From an uncultured Merdimonas sp. (GTDB taxonomy: Bacteria > Bacillota > Clostridia > Lachnospirales > Lachnospiraceae): DNA of 33,825 nt. The stretch spans positions 1-33,825 of the forward strand of contig CALWAZ010000078.1 in NCBI GenBank assembly GCA_944375725.1. The letters run 5' to 3'. The notes under the pieces were generated by a model. That model worked only from the letters and a program-made list of their open reading frames with translations, did no database searches and had not been told where the DNA came from. The position numbers and the translations under genes are program-made. Numbering within the stretch: position 1 is the first letter of the stretch; the number at the start of each line of letters is the position of its first letter. Positions 30,317 through 33,825 of this stretch are shown here, piece after piece.

Positions 30317-32413
30317 ATGGCAAAAAATCTGGTAATCGTAGAGTCTCCGGCAAAGGTAAAGACCATTAAGAAATTCCTGGGACCCAATTATGAGGTAATG
30401 GCTTCCCAGGGACATGTGCGCGATCTGCCCAAAAGCCAGCTGGGCTTTGACGCGGAGCACGGCTACGAGCCAAAATATATCACCATCCGCGGTAAGGGAG
30501 AGATACTTGCCCAGCTTCGCAAGGAGGCAAAAAAGGCGGACAAAATTTATCTGGCTACCGACCCTGACCGGGAGGGGGAAGCGATTTCCTGGCATTTGTC
30601 CCAGGCGCTGAACCTGGACGGGAAAAAGGTGTACCGAATCACTTTCAATGAAATTACCAAAAGCGCGGTCAAGGAATCTCTGAAGCATGCGCGGGAAATC
30701 GACATGAATCTGGTAAATGCCCAGCAGGCCCGCCGGATGCTGGACCGTATGGTAGGATACCGGATCAGCCCGATTCTGTGGGCCAAGGTAAAACGGGGCT
30801 TAAGCGCCGGCCGTGTACAGTCTGTGGCCCTTAGGCTTATCGCTGACCGGGAAGAGGAAATCAACGCTTTTGTGCCGGAGGAGTACTGGACGCTCGATGC
30901 GGATTTCATGGCGGACGGCGGGAAGAAACCGCTGCAGGCTCATTTTTACGGAACCAAATCCAAGAAAATGCCCCTGAAATCCAAGGAAGAGGTGGATCGC
31001 GTCCTGGAAGAGCTGAAGGATGTTTCTTATCAGATCAGCGAGGTAAAAAAGGGAGAACGTGTGAAGAAAGCGCCTCTGCCGTTCACTACCAGCACCCTGC
31101 AGCAGGAAGCCTCAAAGACACTGAATTTCTCCACACAGAAGACTATGAGCGTGGCACAGCAGCTCTATGAAGGAATTGATATAAAGGGAAACGGCACAGT
31201 CGGTGTCATCACCTATCTGCGTACAGATTCCACCCGTGTGTCCGAGGAGGCGGAAAAGGCCGCGCGCTCCTATATTACCTCCGTTTACGGGGAAAATTAT
31301 GTTTCCAGGGGCCAGGGGGCGAAGGCATCCGGCAAAAAGATTCAGGATGCCCATGAGGCTATCCGTCCCACAGACTTGTCAAGGACACCGTCTGCCCTGA
31401 AGGATTCCCTGACAAGAGAGCAGTTCCGTCTGTATCAGCTGATTTGGAAGCGTTTCGCGGCAAGCCAGATGGCAGACGCGGTTTATGAGACCTCTTCTGT
31501 GAAAATCGATGGAGGCCAGTACCGGTTTACCATGTCAGCTTCCCGGGTTTCCTTTGACGGTTTCCTGTCCGTCTATGCCCAGGACGAGGAAAAGGAAGGG
31601 GACAGCCGGATCCTGAAGGGACTGAGCACAGAGACTGTCCTGAAGCTGAAGGAATTTGAGAGTAAGCAGCATTTTACCCAGCCGCCGGCTCATTATACGG
31701 AAGCGGCTCTGGTGAAGACGCTGGAGGAGCTGGGAATCGGACGGCCCAGCACCTATGCGCCGACTATTACGACAATTCTTGCCCGCCGTTATGTGGTGAA
31801 AGAGAATAAAAACCTGTATCTGACAGAGCTTGGAGAAGTGGTAAACAATATGATGAAGCAGGCTTTTCCGAGTATTGTGGAGACGGATTTCACGGCTAAT
31901 ATGGAAAGCCTTCTGGATAAGGTGGAGGAAGGCAAGGTCGACTGGAAGACAGTCGTAGAAAACTTTTATCCGGATCTGGAGGCTGCCGTGGAAGCGGCGG
32001 AAAAGGATTTAAAGGAAGTCAAGGTAGAGGATGAGGTCACAGACGTGATCTGTGATCAGTGTGGCCGCCATATGGTAGTAAAATATGGCCCTCATGGCCG
32101 GTTTTTAGCCTGCCCGGGCTTTCCGGAATGCCGGAATACGAAGCCGTATCTGGAAAAAATCGGAGTGCCCTGTCCCAAGTGCGGAAAGGATGTGGTGCTG
32201 CGCAGAACCAAAAAGGGCAGAAAATACTACGGATGCGAGAATAATCCGGAATGTGATTTCATGTCCTGGCAGAAGCCTTCCACAGAAAAGTGCCCGGTCT
32301 GCGGCAGCTATATGGTGGAGAAAGGCAGTAAGCTGGTCTGCGCCAATGAAACCTGCGGCCATGTAATGGCGAAGAAAGAACCGGAAAAAGAGGCGGAAAG
32401 GCAGGAAGCATAA
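30317..32413 (+). CDS. topA: DNA topoisomerase I (type IA)
   Basis: Relaxes negative supercoils by single-strand cutting. The 698-residue protein is standard for Firmicutes. The TOPRIM domain begins NLVIVESPAKVKTI with Glu9 and has ATDPDREGEA (Asp82, Asp84, Glu86) for magnesium. The catalytic tyrosine is Tyr300 in GVITYLRTDSTR. Three C4 zinc-ribbon motifs lie at the C terminus, starting at Cys579, Cys619 and Cys659. ATG follows GAGGAAGG. It lies 63 bp after dprA, the conserved dprA-topA pairing; no terminator is obvious before codY. Confidence 0.97.
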   Translation: MAKNLVIVESPAKVKTIKKFLGPNYEVMASQGHVRDLPKSQLGFDAEHGYEPKYITIRGKGEILAQLRKEAKKADKIYLATDPDREGEAISWHLSQALNLDGKKVYRITFNEITKSAVKESLKHAREIDMNLVNAQQARRMLDRMVGYRISPILWAKVKRGLSAGRVQSVALRLIADREEEINAFVPEEYWTLDADFMADGGKKPLQAHFYGTKSKKMPLKSKEEVDRVLEELKDVSYQISEVKKGERVKKAPLPFTTSTLQQEASKTLNFSTQKTMSVAQQLYEGIDIKGNGTVGVITYLRTDSTRVSEEAEKAARSYITSVYGENYVSRGQGAKASGKKIQDAHEAIRPTDLSRTPSALKDSLTREQFRLYQLIWKRFAASQMADAVYETSSVKIDGGQYRFTMSASRVSFDGFLSVYAQDEEKEGDSRILKGLSTETVLKLKEFESKQHFTQPPAHYTEAALVKTLEELGIGRPSTYAPTITTILARRYVVKENKNLYLTELGEVVNNMMKQAFPSIVETDFTANMESLLDKVEEGKVDWKTVVENFYPDLEAAVEAAEKDLKEVKVEDEVTDVICDQCGRHMVVKYGPHGRFLACPGFPECRNTKPYLEKIGVPCPKCGKDVVLRRTKKGRKYYGCENNPECDFMSWQKPSTEKCPVCGSYMVEKGSKLVCANETCGHVMAKKEPEKEAERQEA

Positions 32414-32455
32414 GAGCGGAAAAGACGGGAAATTCCGCGGGCAGAATTACGGCAT

Positions 32456-32479
32456 AATTTTCAGAATTTTTTGAAAAAG
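32456..32479 (+). promoter_or_regulatory. Two overlapping CodY boxes upstream of codY
   Basis: Against the consensus AATTTTCWGAAAATT, the 15-mer at 32456-32470 (AATTTTCAGAATTTT) matches 13 of 15 and the one at 32465-32479 (AATTTTTTGAAAAAG) matches 12 of 15. They overlap by 6 bases, the arrangement reported for CodY sites in Bacillus. They end 12 bases before the -35 element, so CodY may regulate its own gene. Confidence 0.7.
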
Positions 32480-32491
32480 TGATTGTAAAAT

Positions 32492-32519
32492 TTGAAATTA
32501 TGTGTTAAAGTTTTACTAT
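32492..32519 (+). promoter_or_regulatory. codY promoter
   Basis: TTGAAA (32492-32497), 16 bp, TACTAT (32514-32519), in an A/T-rich stretch between topA and codY. The predicted message has a leader of about 70 bases. topA readthrough may also supply codY. Confidence 0.65.
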
Positions 32520-32595
32520 AGTTAAGTCGATTCTTCTTTGTATGAAAAAAGGAGGACGCAGGGAGATTTTAGGAAGGTACAATGGAGGGAACACG

Positions 32596-33369
32596 GTGAG
32601 CGTACAATTATTAGACAAGACAAGAAAGATCAATAAGCTGCTGCATAATAACAGCTCCAGCAAAGTAGTTTTTAATGACATCTGTGAGGTATTGACGGAG
32701 ATTCTGAATTCAAATATTCTGGTAATCAGTAAGAAAGGAAAGGTTCTGGGTGCAAGCCGCTGTGAAGGTGTCGAAGAAATACAGGAGCTGATTACGGACA
32801 ATGTGGGCGGCCATATTGATGAAGCCTTGAATGAGCGCCTCTTAAGTATTCTTTCCACAAAAGAGAATGTAAACCTTCAGACCCTGGGCTTTGAGTCGGA
32901 GAATGTCCGTGATTATCAGGCGATTATCACGCCCATTGATATTGCGGGAGAGAGACTGGGCACTCTGTTCCTGTATAAGTACAAAGAACAGTATGATATT
33001 GATGACATTATTTTGAGTGAGTACGGAACCACAGTGGTGGGGCTGGAAATGATGCGCTCTGTGAATGAAGAGAATGAGGAGGAGAGACGCAAGGTTCAGA
33101 TTGTGAAATCTGCCATCAGCACCCTGTCCTTCTCGGAGCTGGAAGCCATCACCCATATTTTTGATGAGCTGAAAGGGACAGAGGGCGTTCTGGTTGCCAG
33201 CCGGATTGCGGACAGTGTGGGCATCACCCGCTCTGTGATTGTGAACGCGCTTCGGAAGTTTGAGAGCGCGGGCGTGATTGAGTCCCGTTCTTCCGGAATG
33301 AAGGGAACCTATATCAAGGTAGTAAACGATGTGGTCTTTGACGAGCTGGCAAAGCTGAAGAAAGGCTGA
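32596..33369 (+). CDS. codY: Global nutrient-responsive regulator CodY
   Basis: Represses stationary-phase and amino acid supply genes when branched-chain amino acids and, in some species, GTP are plentiful. The GTG at 32596 is used because GGAGGG lies 6 bases upstream and the product, 257 residues, matches the family; an ATG at 32542 would add 18 residues with no family match. The N terminus has LLDKTRKINKLLHNN, then the GAF ligand domain (about 1-155). The winged helix includes ASRIADSVGITRSVIVNAL from residue 201, which reads the AATTTTCWGAAAATT box. Branched-chain amino acid export genes (azlCD) in this window could be targets, but no box was identified there. Confidence 0.96.
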   Translation: MSVQLLDKTRKINKLLHNNSSSKVVFNDICEVLTEILNSNILVISKKGKVLGASRCEGVEEIQELITDNVGGHIDEALNERLLSILSTKENVNLQTLGFESENVRDYQAIITPIDIAGERLGTLFLYKYKEQYDIDDIILSEYGTTVVGLEMMRSVNEENEEERRKVQIVKSAISTLSFSELEAITHIFDELKGTEGVLVASRIADSVGITRSVIVNALRKFESAGVIESRSSGMKGTYIKVVNDVVFDELAKLKKG

Positions 33370-33390
33370 TCGAAGCTCAGGAAAAGATTT

Positions 33391-33430
33391 CAGGCATGGA
33401 TCTTTGGGGAAGGATCCATGCCTGTTTTTT
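33391..33430 (+). terminator. Intrinsic terminator after codY
   Basis: Perfect 12-bp stem, CAGGCATGGATC (33391-33402) with GATCCATGCCTG (33413-33424), 10-nt loop, then six Ts. Confidence 0.95.
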
Positions 33431-33499
33431 GTTTCCGGATATTCTGTCAAAACAGATAAATGAAAAATTATAAAAAAAGAATAAATTCTGAAAAATCTG

Positions 33500-33531
33500 T
33501 TGACAAATAAAAAGGATAGCATTAATATAAT
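33500..33531 (+). promoter_or_regulatory. groES(L) promoter
   Basis: TTGACA (33500-33505) is perfect. A perfect TATAAT (33526-33531) lies at an atypical 20-bp spacing; TAATAT (33523-33528) at 17 bp is the alternative -10. Either places the transcript start just before the CIRCE operator. Confidence 0.8.
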
Positions 33532-33540
33532 ATCCGTAGG

Positions 33541-33567
33541 TTAGCACTCGATATGAGTGAGTGCTAA
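33541..33567 (+). promoter_or_regulatory. CIRCE operator (HrcA binding site)
   Basis: TTAGCACTC (33541-33549), 9-bp spacer, GAGTGCTAA (33559-33567): an exact match to the CIRCE consensus. HrcA binding here represses the groES-groEL operon until heat shock. Confidence 0.98.
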
Positions 33568-33605
33568 TAATAAATGGGATATTGATGATCCAAGGAGGAA
33601 TAGAA

Positions 33606-33825
33606 ATGAAATTAGTACCATTAGGTGACAGAGTTGTACTGAAACAGTTCGAAGCAGAGGAGACCACAGCATCAGGCATCATTCTGGCCAGCAAGGCACA
33701 GGAGAAGCCGCAGCAGGCAGAAGTTATCGCGGTAGGACCTGGCGGAATGGTAGATGGAAAGGAAGTTACCATGCAGGTAAAGCCGGGTGACAAGGTAATC
33801 TATTCCAAGTATGCCGGAAATGAAG
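33606..33825 (+). CDS. groES: Co-chaperonin GroES, N-terminal part (3' end outside window)
   Basis: Caps the GroEL cage for ATP-dependent protein folding. Seventy-three codons are visible of a usual 94-95. The protein begins MKLVPLGDRVVLKQFEAEE, continues with SGIILASKAQEKPQQAEV (mobile loop region) and GDKVIYSKYAGNE at the edge. ATG at 33606 follows AAGGAGG. Controlled by the CIRCE site upstream; groEL is expected beyond the window. Confidence 0.97.
   Translation, partial: MKLVPLGDRVVLKQFEAEETTASGIILASKAQEKPQQAEVIAVGPGGMVDGKEVTMQVKPGDKVIYSKYAGNE

Overview
The window looks like chromosomal core sequence from a Gram-positive, low-to-mid GC anaerobe of the Clostridia, most likely Lachnospiraceae. 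The signs are a one-piece pyruvate:ferredoxin oxidoreductase, strong AGGAGG-type ribosome binding sites, a sporulation-type sigma factor, the ireB-ruvX-DUF1292 cluster, CodY, a CIRCE-controlled groES, and frequent TTG/GTG starts. No IS element, phage gene, CRISPR array, tRNA or rRNA was seen. Nearly every gene is intact and on the + strand; one small gene (19004-19240) is on the - strand.

Layout. 1-2133: 3' part of nifJ (pyruvate oxidation). 2432-4666: DeoR-family regulator and rhamnulokinase. 4890-5901: azlC-azlD branched-chain amino acid exporter. 6030-10438: a carA leader with a promoter-centred dyad and an intrinsic terminator, then carA-carB (carbamoyl phosphate for pyrimidines and arginine). 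10579-13100: NAD(P)H-hydrate repair enzyme and an AEC-family permease. 13202-17290: prmA, rsmE, cysteine desulfurase, thiI, a translation and tRNA-sulfur operon. 17435-18958: a lipoprotein and a GNAT acetyltransferase. 19004-19240 (-): an HPr/Crh-like protein without the phosphorylatable histidine. 19347-20648: mtaB. 20750-26215: a tight run of ireB, ruvX, DUF1292, Fur family, RNase J, a short MltG-like protein, trmR and trhP. 26285-26902: a SigK-like sigma factor. 26903-27593: about 690 bp without a gene, holding a very long structured inverted repeat and a two-copy 134-bp tandem repeat. 27594-33369: comM, dprA, topA, codY. 33606 to the end: 5' part of groES.

Themes. Several genes serve tRNA and ribosome modification: MtaB (ms2t6A37), ThiI with its sulfur donor (s4U8), TrhP plus TrmR (mo5U34), PrmA (L11) and RsmE (16S rRNA). 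Nutrient control is visible at codY, which carries two overlapping CodY boxes upstream of its own promoter, and at carA, whose leader looks like an attenuator.

The least explained parts are the structured repeat region at 26926-27301, the hairpin that covers the start of the sigma factor gene (26224-26286), and the carA promoter and leader (6030-6125). No clearly new multi-gene system was found; the novelty candidates are RNA- or DNA-structure elements.
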